NCBI GenBank assembly: GCA_026413225.1
Contig: CM048552.1
Location: 147,573,053 to 147,637,052, forward strand
Direction of reading: 5' to 3'
Source of the DNA: Otis tarda
Taxonomy: Eukaryota; Chordata; Aves; Otidiformes; Otididae
DNA length: 64,000 nucleotides
The notes below the pieces were generated by a model, which was given only the letters and a program-made list of their open reading frames with translations, did no database searches and had not been told where the DNA came from. Numbering within the stretch: the stretch's first letter is position 1; the number at the start of each line of letters is the position of its first letter. This document shows positions 26,269 to 39,897 of the stretch, one piece after another. The position numbers were made by a program, and so were the translations under genes.

Positions 26269-27279
26269 ATCAATTAACCATTGGGCTTCCCCTTCCCTTC
26301 CTTTCCTTACTGGAAAAAGCTTGCAAGTTCTGTGGAGCACCTGAAGATTGATGATATAAGCCCAGAAAAGCTATGACTAGACTTGCAGCTCTTTCCTAAG
26401 CAAAATGGAGAGACTTGCCACTACATACATTATTTAGTATGGATGAAATGTACTGGACATTACTTAGACTGATCTAGCGTTCATCCAGAGTCACAACGTT
26501 GGAGAAGTAGTAATCATGAGCATCGGTGCATGGAGAACTCGTTTATCACTACAGGACCACAAAAGAAAGAGCCTATTTGAATCTTATTTTCAAGTGTGCT
26601 TTGAAGCGCTAAGGTTAACAAATCCTTTAGTCACATACTGTACAGCCCTAATCGAAGCCTTTTCTACTCGATCCTGCCGAGTGTAGCTTTTTGAATGAAC
26701 CCCCTACAGAAATAAAAGGGACAGTGGTAACTCTGAAACTCCGCTTCTGTTTGAAGCTGCTCTACCTGCTTTTGCGACAAGTAGTCCTATGACGACCGTA
26801 AATGACACAGATAATTTTCTTGTTTGTTCAACATGTGTGTTTGATAGCTCTTTCTGTATAGATGACGTCACCATCTTCCTTGTTAGTGAATGTCTTTTGC
26901 TCAGCAACTACCAAGAGCAAACTTATTTTAAAAAATCAGCAGTTCAGGAGCACATTGACAGAAAGACAGCAGGGAAGGCACAGATCTAACTGAAACAATT
27001 TTCTGATATTTTTTCACACAAACTTTTACCTAAAATCAAATCCCAACCTCAAAAGATTTGTCAGATTAAATTTTTAATACAATGTTAAATTGAATCTTTT
27101 TTATAAGCTTTGTCTCAGCCAGGACAGAGATAGTATTGCAAAAAATCTGTAATAAAACTATCATATTTAAATTCCCTCCTCAGTTTATTGAGATCAAGAG
27201 GCCTGGACTAATATCTAGATGCTTGAGATTGAAATCATAGCAAACCTCTCACCCATCCTCCAGACTTCATTGCACTTTT

Positions 27280-27345
27280 AGTACTAAAAAGTCATTTGAC
27301 CTCAATGATTTATTTGTGTCCCCTCTTCTCCTGTAAATAAGGATA
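27280..27345 (+). repeat. Probable ancient MIR-like fragment
   Basis: The words AAGTCATTTGACCTCAATG and CCTCTTCTCCTGTAAATAAG occur in the order and spacing of the conserved MIR 3' segment (AAGTCACTTAACCTC then TTTCC.CATCTGTAAAAT). The fragment is short and diverged, so the call is tentative. Confidence 0.45.
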
Positions 27346-27554
27346 TTTAGCAAAGCAAATATCTCTAGGGAAAAAAGAAGACTCCTAATTGTGCATTGGT
27401 CAAATTTTACATTTAATTGAAATTGCTGGCTGAGAGTGTCAGCAGTCTTTGCCTGGCATTCTCTTCAAACCTTGTGCCTGAAGATGACCTCACACTGATT
27501 TTATATCAAGTAGAATATCACTTGATTAGCCATCCAGAGATAAAGCACCATGGT

Positions 27555-27663
27555 CTCCCTTTCCTTTTTTTTCATTCTTGTCATTCTTTTCTTTATCTCA
27601 TTATTCCTTTTATTTTTTCTTTCTTTTTTTTTTCTACTTCATTACTATTTTCCTTCCTTTTTA
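27555..27663. repeat. Polypyrimidine tract
   Basis: Over 100 bases of C and T, mainly CTTT, TTCC and ATT units, with sparse purines. It forces a hydrophobic, Phe/Ser-rich open frame through it (27417-27872), which is a composition artefact and not evidence of a membrane protein. Confidence 0.75.
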
Positions 27664-29409
27664 ACACATTCTGTCATTATTTCATGGTTTTCATGTTATT
27701 CAGCACTGATGAGATAGGCATCTTTATGTATCTAGTCAGCAGGGTAGGTCAGGTAAAAAAAGCACAGTATTTAGTGGGAAACTCTCAAGTCTCCAGGTAC
27801 AATTCTGGCAAGATGAGTGCGCATGTATGCATTCAGAAGCTTTTGGTCAGACTCTCCATGTGTGCAAGATGATGTGGTGCCAACCAAGCTAACAGCCTCT
27901 ACAGAAACACTTGAGTCGAGGGCTGACTCAGGTACTGATTTTGAGATGACAGCTGTGTTATCTGGGGAACCAAAACCCCCACTTCCATTACAGCTTTGCA
28001 AATCCCATGCTTCAGAGTTTCATGGAAAATAGGTTGAATGAGCTTTTGCACCCTGAAATAATGCCACTTTACAAGTGGTAATATATTTAATGTTAACTGT
28101 GAGTGTTCGGGCTGTGCTCTGAAAACATAAAAATTTATATAGATTGTAAGTATCATTAAGTACTTCTGGAAGCATTTTTTTCTCCCTGGGGTTGTCTTTG
28201 ACAATTAATTTCTTGGGGTATATTTTCAACAAGCACCTTTTAGAACAGCTTGTTCAAAGAATAAACTGATTCTAAGCTTCAGAGCTGATAAATCCTGTAG
28301 AGAAGTTTATACTGAAGAGGAGCTTTTTGTTTCTAGAAGGGCATAACAGCATATCTAGCCATGTCCTGGGAAGGACCATAGTGCCAACATCTCTAAATAA
28401 ACAAGTGTAAAAAGAAACACTTTGTGAATTTTGGTTCTACTTCCTTTTCATGGTAGCAATATTCTCTGAGAAAAAGAGGGTGTCACGAACCTGCATTTCA
28501 GAGTTGAACAACCATAATAACACTTAAAGCCAGAAGACATAATTTAGTCATATCTCTTCTGTATTACACACCATTAAACTTCATAGAGTTGTAGCTGTCC
28601 CTTCACTGAGTCCAACAGCTTGGTTTTCACTGAAATCCTGAACCATTTCACGTCTCCAGAAGAGAACAGGTTACCAGGGTGCTCCCAATGCGCAGAGCTC
28701 TGCAATATCCTATGATTAAATGTGTTATGCTCGTGCAGTCTTACCAAAGGTGAGGATAAACTCTGGACTATAGACAAATAAATTCTGTTGTGTCTATGTG
28801 AGCTAAGTACAAAAGTTTCCACAACAATGTGGATTTAGTGCGTACAGTTGAAGGTATCCAGCGAGCTACTTAGTTAACTCTAAAGGAGGCACCTACCCAC
28901 ATTTGGTCAGCTCAAATACATCCTGGACTATAGTGGAAACTGCTAGCTTACATGTGGACTCATATATTTAAAATCCTAAAACTCATAACAATCTGAAGAC
29001 AATTCCCTGAAAATTCAATTTCCTATGCTGCAGAGAGTAATAAAACACCAAAAAAACCTCAGCTAATATGCATTTGTAGAGAAATTCTTTCCTTTACACC
29101 AAGTCTATCAACCACCTAAGCATGGGAATAGATCTGGCCAGCGGATTAGTCCTTCTAGGTTTCTGGAGATGACTGTTTGTGCCTACCAGCATGAGATTTC
29201 ATTGCAGTTTATGTCCTAATGTAAAATTTAAAATGTCCTGATGACAACACAAAGCTTCCTAATCTTCTATAAAGTAAGAGAATGAAGAAAGAATTTCACA
29301 GCTATCTGTTGACAGGTACCAAAGGTAAGAGGGTGAAAACACAGCCCTGTCATAGGAAAACCCACGCAGCTTCTCTTGTGGAAATGTTATTCAACACCAG
29401 CATTTTGAA
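27664..29409. other. Gene-free unique DNA
   Basis: No gene or repeat was recognised. Short overlapping open frames exist around 27771-28232 on both strands without known domains. Confidence 0.55.
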
Positions 29410-29715
29410 GGATCTAATTTGAAAGATTCCAGGCAATGGTAATGCTACTTACACCTACTAAGCCATTCCAGTATTTAATTGTCTTCTCCACTAGGTTACT
29501 GAGTCATATTTCAAGACTGAGGCTAATATAATCTTCCCACTAATATATCTTTTAATATCTCTATTAGTTAGATTGAAAAGCCCCTCACCTGCCCCAATAT
29601 TGTTTCTGCCTTTCTATACACAGTGTTCAAATTCTTTCTTATCTGCCTTTTTGATAAACTGAATAGATTGAACTGCTTGGCTTCTTATTGTAAGAGATGG
29701 TTTTCAGCTCCTATC
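29410..29715 (-). mobile_element. Ancient CR1-type LINE fragment (deep lineage)
   Basis: On the reverse strand this resembles the 3' coding end of an old CR1 lineage, quite unlike the young avian copies nearby. Diagnostic forward-orientation words are GAAAGATTCCAGGCAATGG, CCATTCCAGTATTTAATTG, TTAGTTAGATTGAAAAGCCC and TTTTTGATAAACTGAATAGATTGAACTGC. The last is the complement of the region encoding the LFSLEKRR motif in CR1 ORF2. No open frame survives. The recognition is from remembered word order of old amniote CR1 copies and would need a repeat library to assign a subfamily. Confidence 0.6.
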
Positions 29716-30240
29716 TATGTAAAGGAATAAGTATTTTCTTTTTTTTTTTCTTTTACTGATGGTTTTACTTCATTTTTTTCTTTTTCATATAATCAAATAT
29801 TTGTTTAACCATTTCTACAGAGAACTGCAGAAAGTGTGTTAGTGACATTTTCAGGATCTGGGTATCAGCAGCTGGTTTTGCTAGCATTTGCGTTTTTATA
29901 TGCCTGTGATATATATTAAATTTACCCTTACATATGATAATGCATAGTATGAAATAGTACATGATGGATTGCTTCCATGGCTTTCACATCTGTATTTTCC
30001 TTGTGTAATAAAGCACACGTACCATGTGTGCAAGAGCCTGGTAAGCTCATCGTTTAACTGTGCACCACTGCAGCCTATGTATGGAGTCTAGTAGTTCTGT
30101 GTGAAATACAAAATATTTAATCATTGCTTTCTACTGAAGAATAATTTCCATGTTTATTTTAAAAGACTTGAAATCACAAATAAAAATCAGTAAGTAGACC
30201 ACATTATATATTTAAAAATCTAGTATGTTTGTATTTTCAG
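29716..30240. other. Gene-free AT-rich DNA upstream of a candidate exon
   Basis: Unique AT-rich sequence. It ends in TGTTTGTATTTTCAG (30226-30240), a pyrimidine-biased stretch with a good splice-acceptor form. Confidence 0.5.
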
Positions 30241-30289
30241 CAGCAGCAGCGAAGATCCTGGAGATGTTTCAAATGATTCAGATAAGTAG
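30241..30289 (+). other. Candidate 3'-terminal coding exon, gene unknown
   Basis: Directly after an acceptor-like TTTTCAG, one frame reads a serine- and acid-rich tail, SSSEDPGDVSNDSDK, and then TAG (30287-30289). The exon would start with one base completing a codon begun in the previous exon. The first bases are CAGCAGCAG, so tandem NAG acceptors could each be used without changing frame. Downstream sequence is 3'-UTR-like, with AATAAA at 30533-30538 and 30579-30584. I do not recognise the peptide and found no convincing upstream partner exon. Fifteen open codons after a CAG can arise by chance. The main support is the coding-like composition together with the splice and poly(A) signals. 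Confidence 0.22.
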
Positions 30290-33200
30290 AAATGTAATTC
30301 AAGCTGAGATTATTTCTGTAAATATTTTTTTTACATTTGTAAACACTTATTTCCTGTCATAGAAGACCCATAATATCTGTGTCTCCTCAAACAAAATACT
30401 CATTAGTTTCCAGTTCTATTAATTATTTTTTTTCATTGTTTCTCCGGTATACAAATGATTGAGTACTTTAGATATTTGGGAAGCTTTAGGGATGTGTCAC
30501 TCTCACAATTTATATATGAATTTAATTACTTCAATAAACAGAGTCCAAGTAGGATAATCTGCCTTTTAAGATCTTTAAAATAAATAGCTGGATCTGTTTT
30601 CAGCAGGCTTTTGGTAGTAATATAAAGTTATTGACCTGGGTCTGGCCATATACAATAACTATATGGATATTTCCTTGTAATTTTGCATCTAGGTAGAAAA
30701 AGTGTAAGAGATAGATAGTCAAATAAAAATTAAAGAAAAGCATAGTGGACAACTGAGCAATAATTCAGCCATGAAGTTAACTGATTATATGACATAAACA
30801 TATTATTGAAGCAAAAGGTAAATTATAGTTACATTCTCTTTCACACTTCAAACAACTAAGAGCTCTTCCATGTAGAGAATAGGCTACCAGCTCACGGCTA
30901 GTACATGGGAAGGACTTTATCTATAGGTTTTCTTCCCAGCCAAGAAATTATGAAAGCTGCATTCCCAACTAGGTTACAAATCAGTCTGGATTTGTCAACA
31001 TTAGGAGGAATCATCTGTAATATATGTGGAAAAAAAAAAAAAAAGACCAATATTAATCTCCAGCACTTGAGTCATGATCCCAGAAACGCCCGTCTGGTTC
31101 TTACGTGGTTTTGCCAAAAGATGTAAAGTTGACACGGACAAGAGCAAGGCAACTCACTCTAACTCTTCTATAAAACTTAGTGAATTTAGATGGTACTCCA
31201 TTACAATGAATTGGCTACTTGTTAATATAGTGCAGACAATGCATATATGTGCTTGTGAATTATAACTTCAAAGTAAGTACAGCAAGTCTAAGAGTTGTTA
31301 GAATGCTTGTGTTCCAGGATAGCAACAAAAGACACCATCACCATTACTAATAAAAAGCACTTTAGTTTAAGCCTTAACTACCAGGCTTGGTATACAAGTG
31401 TATTTCCAGTGGTGAATATTTAAAGATAATGGTGGAAGCAAGCATATTTCTTTCCTTTAATTTTGCTTATAAAGAATAGGAATTTGCTCATTAGGACAAT
31501 ATAGAAAACGAAAATTACTTGATAGAATGCCCAGGGACACAGAGAAGCACACAATATGAAATCCCTCATATGAAGAGGATATTTTACTATTGCCATTTTC
31601 TGAGGGAACAGGAAGAGCACTTAAAAATACATATACAAGATCAGAAATACACGTGAAATTTATAGCAAAGGTAAATTGCTTTGTTGTGCCATAGAATTTC
31701 ATCTCCGCTTTGCAGATGGCATGCCTTGGGACAAGTTAAACTCAAAGTTCTGGCTAGTATAAATGATACCATTGCAGGAGTATCAAGTCCCCTCAAAGAG
31801 GACAACACTGAGTACAACAGTACATTGTGTGGTTAGAAAAATATAATATAGCTGAGCCCGGGCACATCAGAACCAGACTACACACAGCTTCTTAGTGTAA
31901 AACAATCACAAGGGAAGGATGAAAAAAAAAATTCTGACTTCAGCTCAGTGCCATAAACATAAGTCTTCTCTCCAGCTTTACAGTAATTGACTAGTCAAAA
32001 ATGAAACAATCTCTTAAGGCAGAAATTTTTGGAGGTTTAAAAAAAAAAAAAAGTATTTCAGGTTTCTGAGACTAGTGGCAAAATGTGCTATCTGAGATTG
32101 AACATTTGATGGGACCTGGTGAGATCAAAGAACTGTAAAGAAAAATGATACTGAATAAATAGGAATGAGCTCCAATTACGAGCTGGACTGTCCTTAAGCT
32201 TAAGCTTAACACAGCTTAAGCACGGCTGGAGACAGCATTGCCGCTCCTTACTTTAGGAGAAATGCCATCAAGGTGGCTTGAGCTAGAGGCACTGGATTTG
32301 GGGTTCAGCTCCTTAGGCCTGACAGCAAGCAGCGTCTTAGCCGGTGGAAGTGCCACAAAGTGAGAACTTGATTAACCAATGTCATGCTGCTGCCAGCGCG
32401 TGCCTCTGGCCTAAATCTGCTTCTACAAACTCTTGTACAAAAGCCTCAACAGGCCTACAGTCACCTATGTCTGGTTCCTTAATTTCTGTTCAAAACACCA
32501 CCATGGTATGCACAATTATATCCCTACATTAGGAGGGAGCTGGAAGTTATTAAATTTGAGCCCTTGGAAACGAGTTTCTGGATTTAATAAAGGTATTTCT
32601 CTTGATGTATCTCGCAGACTGCTCTGACATCAATAAGCATCCAAAACCTGAAGATGCAGTTTCACATTCTCTCTTAGGTAGAGCAGATACCGCTGAAAAC
32701 GGCAGCCTCCATCTCCACAGTCTCCCTTGTTTTAGATTGTTATTCCCTGAACCTGTAGAAAACTAACTCCAAAATAAGACTGTCTAATCCAGGCAATTTT
32801 CACTGTCACTGTATGGAAAATAGAGGAAATGCCTGGCCAGAACAGAAGATGGTTAGAAGAACCAGGACAGACCATTCTGGCAATAGGCAAAGTTAGATCA
32901 TATTAGATACTGTGCAATACTGCAGCCTGAATATTCACATGCTTCCCTAAAATATGAGCGTTAACACAAGCTCATTTGTTCATGCATAAAGGAAGAAGCT
33001 ATCTTCAGCACAGTACCAACAAGAAGTGAGTAGGTTAAGTGGCAGTGAAGAATTTGTGCTGTCTAGGACAAACAAGTGGCCACGAGCAAATGCTGGATGT
33101 GAATAAATTGCCTCATTGCTTCCTCTCCTGTCTAAAGAAGTCTCACAGTGAGAATTTCCAAGAGCTGTCTTCAGACCAATTGCATTCTCTCTGATGCCCT

Positions 33201-35259
33201 AGTCAGTGAAATTATGTGGATCAGGAGGTCTTGTCATGTTGAACCTGGCTTTGTCATGAAGGAGTTGGCTGCACTGTCACATTTGTACTCTGTTCAGACA
33301 CTTTTGTTTATCAGGTCTCATTCAATCGCCCATGCGGACTTTTGTATTAATATCCATTGTATCTGGAAAGAAGTGTGAGGCTAATTTCATGTTTTTGTTT
33401 TGGGATAATAACATGTGTCTCAATATGATAAATAATAATGTCTGTGGCCTCAAAGATTTTGTGGTGTTTCTGTTGCCCTATTGCTGTTCATCAGCAGAAA
33501 GACCAAAAGCCCTCACTAAAAGCTAACATTACTTTAAAGAAAAAATGATCTAGCAATGTTTCTAATACAGATTAAAATACTCAGGTCCTCAAAATAAAAC
33601 TGGTCTAGCTGAAAATTATGATGAAAGTTATGCTGAATATTGCAAAATTATTATTTTTTTTTCTTCCAGAAAAGCAATTACCTTTGGATGTCAACTGACA
33701 TTAGACCACATGATTATATTCCATTTTTTGAAATGCAAGGAATTTACATAATTGGAAGGCTGCATATAGAACGCAATATTGTGTAATCTTGAAATGTTAA
33801 CTTTTTCAAGCCATATAGTCACTCTGTATGGAAGGGTAGGTGATATTTCTGCTCCAGTAACCTTCTCAAGACTCAGCAAATAGACTCGGCAGGGGTTAAC
33901 CTGCAGGATGTCCATAACTGACTAGAATTTATCCTCATCCGTAGTGATGAAAAATCAGCAGAATTTTCCTCTTTTCATATGTAAGGGAGAATGTGAAGGC
34001 TTTAAAAAATGCATACGGACGAAGAAGCTGGAGTGCAACAGAGTTCTTTATAGTTTGTCCTCCTGTGTTGGATGAATATAATGCTGAGTGACTGGCAGAT
34101 ATTTTAAGATCCAGTTCTTCCATTTTTTTTTATTAGAAGAAATTGTGCATGGCCTTCCTTAGTATACAGCCCTCAATTTCTATCTGCTTAGAAATTCTGG
34201 AACAGAGAACAACTTCTTTTTAATGAAAGATTTAGGGATACCTCACCTGTAAGCGGGCTAACGGTAATCTCTATTCTAAAGTTATCTTATAAGCACATTT
34301 TCATTACTTTTATTTTCCTAAAGTTTCTCTCAGCTCAAATTTTCTGACATTTCTGCCTAACTTAAAATGATAAGTGACATGTATATCTGTATACGCATAC
34401 ACTGATGGTAAGCTTACACTGCTTATGAAGAAACTCTTAATTCTCAACTTAAGTGGAACAGGAAACTCCAATAATGAATGCTAGTGAGAATACACATTTG
34501 TAAGTAGCCATGCTTATCCCAGTAAGCTGTGATTAGGCCTACTATGAAAGCTTTGCCTATGCTATTCTATTACATTATCATTATATTCACTGCTTCTGAT
34601 ACAGCTACATTCTAGAGCGGGACTTAATTACTACAGATATGGAGAAAGTCACACTGTAACTACTATTCTCCAAATAATGCTTGGTTAGACTTAAACTATT
34701 ACATAGTGGTGGTGCAAAATGAAGAATAGAGTCACTAGCATATTCATAAATTTCTTGTTTCTCTGTAATTTCTATTTGCTAATCTCGAAAGTCTCATAAA
34801 CGGTTATGAGCCAGAAAATGTACTCCAGGTGTGGATTATTTGGTAGTTAGCACTTTTCACTTGCTTTTATTAAAAAAAAAATAAGGTCTACCAACAAGAA
34901 CAGAGAAACCACAACATCTGCTTTTGATGACAAGACATACATTATTTTTGTCTGAAGAAATTGATTTATGAACCAGTGTTTTTCTAGGTCAAAAGAGCTT
35001 TGTCCAAGTATTTATCGAATACTTATGAGAGGTGAATGTATTTGCTGAATTCAGGATTGTCTCTTGAATGATTTGTAAGCAAAATTTAAAAAAAAAAAAA
35101 AAGGCTACATTCACAATGAATATTATTTGCAATGAATAATTCAACCAGTACTAATTATTTAGCACCTGTAGAGGAAAGACAGGGAAATAGATATGCTAAT
35201 ATGATGTTGCCTCTTTTCTGCCTAACTATCAGGTATTGATGTAGAGAAGGGTAAATGCT

Positions 35260-35280
35260 GTGTGCTGTCACACAGCACAC
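35260..35280. repeat. Perfect 9-bp hairpin
   Basis: GTGTGCTGT at 35260-35268 is the exact reverse complement of ACAGCACAC at 35272-35280, with a three-base CAC loop. It could form a cruciform or an RNA hairpin. No T run follows, and no surrounding longer palindrome was seen. Confidence 0.6.
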
Positions 35281-35335
35281 TTACTGGCAGATGTGTTATC
35301 AGTAAGGAAAGAGGACTTAATTTGCCAAAATTATC

Positions 35336-35354
35336 CATCTATCTGTCTATCTAG
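35336..35354. repeat. TCTA/TCTG microsatellite
   Basis: Short imperfect run of TCTA and TCTG tetramers, the complement of the GATA/GACA class also seen at 25484. Confidence 0.65.
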
Positions 35355-38300
35355 ATATTTATGCAGAGAAACTCATACAGAGGTAGCTATTATCCCTATA
35401 TATTTATTAAATCTGTTGTACGTTAACGTTTTAGCATTGCTCTACAGCTCCAAAATACATGTTGAATGTGACATGCAGGACACAAATATATAAAAGCCAC
35501 TTGCAACATGTCTTGTGTACATTATAGCACAAGAGGTTTAGAGATACTTTTCTTCTGAAATGGCAAACTCAACAATTTTTACACATGTACCTTAGGTAGG
35601 CAGACAGGCAAAATCCTTATATGCATGAGTCACCATATTGTAGGTTTCCAATATGTGTTTGCATATAAAACTATTATACTTGCTTTATCTTAAATACTAG
35701 GCTTTATAGTACAATAAAAAGGAAAACATGAAAGACAAAGATCTCAAAAATCTTATGAAATAATAAGCAATATTTTTAATTTTTATTGTTTTACATTACC
35801 TTTATACATTATGTGTGTAATTACATGACAGCACATGTATATATTGTACCTTACAGATCTTGGTCTCTTCTGCGGTATAATACTGCATTTTGTAGAATGA
35901 GATAAAATGTCAATAGTTTATATAAAAACTGCTAACTGCATTGCGATAGACAATCAGTGGAGCACACGCTGTTCACATTATTGTTGGCACAGGTATGGTT
36001 TGGTCCCTGATGTTTCTCAACATTTTGCATTCACACAGACTTGTATCATGCATTGTCACTAAAGTGACACCCAAAGTGTAGCATGTTTGTATTCTCTTTT
36101 ATTAACAAAAGTAGTATTATTTGACTCTTTTACTCTAAAATAAGAGCTCTGCCTCTGGTATTCTGTTTTGAGAAGTTATATATATGAGACACCTAAGTTA
36201 CATTTGAAAAATGACTTGACCATTTACATTGCAATAAATATATAGTTTACATAGCAAGGAAGAGCACAGACCTTTCTTTGCTCTGAACATCCTAGGATTA
36301 CATGTGCTATGAATCCCTCAGGTACACCAAAACACCAGGATTTTGTCCCTTTTTTTCTAAGCAGGTGAGAGCATCAGTACAATATTATGGTGCAGGCAAT
36401 AGGGTCTGATATTCTAAATCGGAAGAGGATTAATTTTAATGGCACCATGTAGCTAAATAACCTAACCAGATTTAGAAGATCTCTTTTTTTTTTTCCTAAC
36501 TGCCACATGAGATTTTGAAACAGATGTGTAGAACTGAGAAATTGATTCTACAGGGTGGGGAAAATCTGAATGTTATTAGGAATTATCTGAAAAATATAGA
36601 AAAGTATTACCAATTTCCAAGCAGGTCTATAGGACTGTATTTCCACAGTTCCAATACCAGCACATTAGGTGTAAACTGTAGCTAAGAAAACTTAATCTCT
36701 TCTGACGTAATTTTCAGTGTGTTTACTTTTTTTCTTCTTTGAGATTTGAATCATTGAGAAGAAAAACTGGCCCATGTTCTCAGCTTTTCCCAGCACAGGT
36801 TGGCTATAAATCCACCACTTGTAATTCAGTGATTCTGTGCTGTTTTTCACCAGTCCTTAGCAACTTCTGAGCTTCTCTAAATTAAACTGGATGGTTAGGA
36901 TTCCAAAGGGAAGACATAATACTCAATGACTGCTGAAAAGCAGAACATGCCAGTCATGTGCCCACTACGTTGGTTTTCCAGATAGAAACCCCCAGGAAAA
37001 CAAGATGGAGAATGCTCATCCAATCTGACCCAGTGGACATGAAGGTCTGAAATTATACTTTTTTTGAAGGTAATGAGATGTTGTAGCTCCTTTGTGCCAG
37101 TAACCTGCATGCCTGGAGGACATTCTGGCCCTGAATGTTTGATTTGAATTCTTTCTTTTTCTTATTCTGTTGCCGCTATTTTAATATATGCCATGGTTGT
37201 TTCTTGTTTCAGTACAGAGCCGAACTTTCTCAGATGCAAGGTGAGCCCTGAGGAAGGAAGTTCTTACAGTATTGCAACATTTATTTGGATTACCAAGGAT
37301 AACCTCATGGCTCTTTTGTTTTTGAAACTGTCTTTAAATGCAACAACAATTAATGATGTGAAAAAAGACAGAAAGCATACGAAAAAAATATGCACTCCCT
37401 TATGCAGAGTGCTTTGCTTGCTGCTCCAGGTGACGTAGCATAGACATGGGTAAAAATGTGCTCAAGAGAAATCTTGATACAAAATAGATTTTCGTGGACC
37501 TCTCCCTTCTTCGTTTTTATTTTTCTTTGGTATGTCATAACTGTGGACCATCAGGAAAGCTTTCCTATGACTTCAGATTTCAAAGCTACAGGTGGTCTGC
37601 AAGCATGACACTTCAAAGAGTGTTTTGATTAAATGAAACAATGTTTGTGTAATATGGATCCCAGATCTTTGAACTTTTTTCAGATCAATTCAGCCAACAA
37701 AGATTCAATTAGATGAGATCAGAAGACTCGCTTCCATCCTTTGTTTTCATCTGTCATTCAGCCTTGTCTTTTCAAATAGCTTTAATACAAAACCAGGGCC
37801 AATCATTTATTTTAATGAGGACCACAATAATAATGATGGTGGTGGTGACGATGGTCCTTGTACAAACACTAATAAAACACATTTGCAGCTGGCAATACTA
37901 TTTGCTTAAAAAATCCCACAAAACCAACTAGTATAGCCTAAGTAGTATTTTAACTGAATTAGCACATGTTGGCACATGCTGGGTCTGTATCCGCTACTGA
38001 AGCTTATTTAACTGTACGTATCTTGTGTTTTTTTTTTTTCTTGCCTTCAGTGAAAGAAAAACTGATCCTAACAGTTTTAAACTTGTTAATTCAAACCATA
38101 TGTCATACAGCCAGTCTCCATATGGTGCAACACCACCTTATATTTACAGGGTGCTGCTTTTCCAAACATTATTCTAAAAGCTTTATTTGCCCCAAATGTA
38201 ATAGGTGGTACTGAGCTCCTGAATACAGCTTTTAAAATACCTCAAGTGTCTAAATCACATGCTGATATAGCAAAAACACACCGATTATTAAAAGCTAATT

Positions 38301-39873
38301 ACAGCCCATTTTATTGGCAAAAAATGTGCTAATCAAGTCCTTGACTGAGAGTGTATACTTAAGAGAAAGAAAAGCATACTGTCAATCCTCAGTCTCCACA
38401 CATGGCAACAAAAGATAGGTGTAGGAAAAAAATACATCACCTTGTAGAAAAAGTTCTATGATTTGATCTTCTGTGGTTGGCTGTCCAAAACTATGCTGGA
38501 GGAAAAGAGAAGAGGTAGCCTCTACCTTTTCTGTCCTTACGAAAAAAAATTTAAAACCCCAAGCAAAACCTCTGGATTTCTGAATCAAAATGGCAATGGA
38601 AAGAATGAAGGAGGCTAAAGAGACTGTTGAGTTTGACTGATGCTTTTTGTTTGCTTCCATCTACCTGTAAAAGAAAAGGATGTGGAAATATCTTTAAACT
38701 GCCCGTCTGTAGTATGGAAAAATCCTGAAGCACAGGCTGCTTTTTGGGGTTTTTATAGCACTTAAGTCTGTTTACTTGATTTCACTCTTCTTTCTGGGGC
38801 ACCAGAAGATACCTAGTTTCTTACCCATCCATCTTAGTACTCTAAGCTGGCAAGCCCTAGGGAACAGGCAAATGGATCATGGTTTTTTCCTCATTAAGCT
38901 TTCTTGAGGGAACAAGAGGGAGCTTAGGCAGGCTTACCTGATAGATAATCCGAAAATGGAGCTTCAGGCAGATGGCACATGATCATCTAAACTTAATTGT
39001 TTGATCTATGTAGGGAAGAGTTGCTATGTTGAAACACATGCCCCAGAACTCGTTCTAGATCTGCTCTTTGTATCCAGTGACAAAAAATGTTCTGTTTTGC
39101 TGAGTCTTACAGAGGAACGGTGTATAATTTCAATTTTTTCCCACCTTGCCCAGTAGATGTTCCATTGAGCCCCTGTATAAACTGCAAGGTTTTATGTTGG
39201 AAAACATTACCCATTGGGTATGTGCATTGGTCTGAAAGGAACCTGCAGCCAGAGCAAAGATGGTGGATTGAAACTATTATCCCTCATCATTCTTCACATG
39301 TGTAAGCCTGCCTCATAGTCAGTCTCTCTTGGCTTGCTCTTCTCTTTTTGTGTTTTATGGCTAAAATGAGACTTCTGTGCTCCTGTTAGGAAGGTTCTTG
39401 GATGTGTGATTTTCAAGGCTATAGAATATGCAATTTTTTTTGAAGAAGGACCCACAAACCACAAACAAGCCTTAAACTATCGACACATGTGAAGTCAAAT
39501 TCTCTGATCATTTATACCACAGTAACTAGATCTACCATAGTGAATCTAGAATAGTTCAATTGGCATCAAGGGAGTTACTTCTGGCTTCTCACTGGTGCAG
39601 CTGGAGGTAGAATTTGACCATAGAGAGAAACATTATTATTTAGTTCATTAATCACCAAGGAAACTTGCTAGCAGAACAATCCTACTGGTTTTCATTATTT
39701 CCTTGATAATCTTATTAGAAACAGAATTCTAAATTGCATGCAGAGAATTCAGTGGAAAGAAAACAGGCAGTATTTAGCAAGCAGTCCAACCTATTTCCAG
39801 TCTAATAAGTTAATAGCAATGTTCTTACAGAAGCCCATGCAAATAAAAGCAAAATACAATAGCATTCTGAAAT

Positions 39874-39897
39874 GAAAAAGAGAAAGAGAAAGAGAAA
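39874..39897. repeat. (GAAAGA)n repeat
   Basis: A purine-only hexamer repeat of about four units. Simple sequence. Confidence 0.8.

Larger units (their letters stand above)
25284..27279. other. Gene-free AT-rich DNA
   Basis: No gene was recognised. It contains a GATA/GACA microsatellite at 25484-25506 and an AAAAC repeat at 26225-26268. Confidence 0.55.

Noticed and set aside
27417-27872. 151-codon frame with a hydrophobic core that could look like a membrane protein
   Set aside because: The Phe/Ser/Leu-rich core is the translation of a polypyrimidine tract, not evidence of membrane segments.
38140-38210. Weak L2-like similarity (CCAAACATTATTCTAAAAGC)
   Set aside because: Only one short word run agrees, which is not enough to call a LINE2 relic.
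38382-38733. Reverse-strand exon starting at a strong TTCTTTTACAG acceptor (about 38665)
   Set aside because: The acceptor is good, but the best frame closes quickly and the only downstream donor-like site (AAG then GTGATG) is weak.
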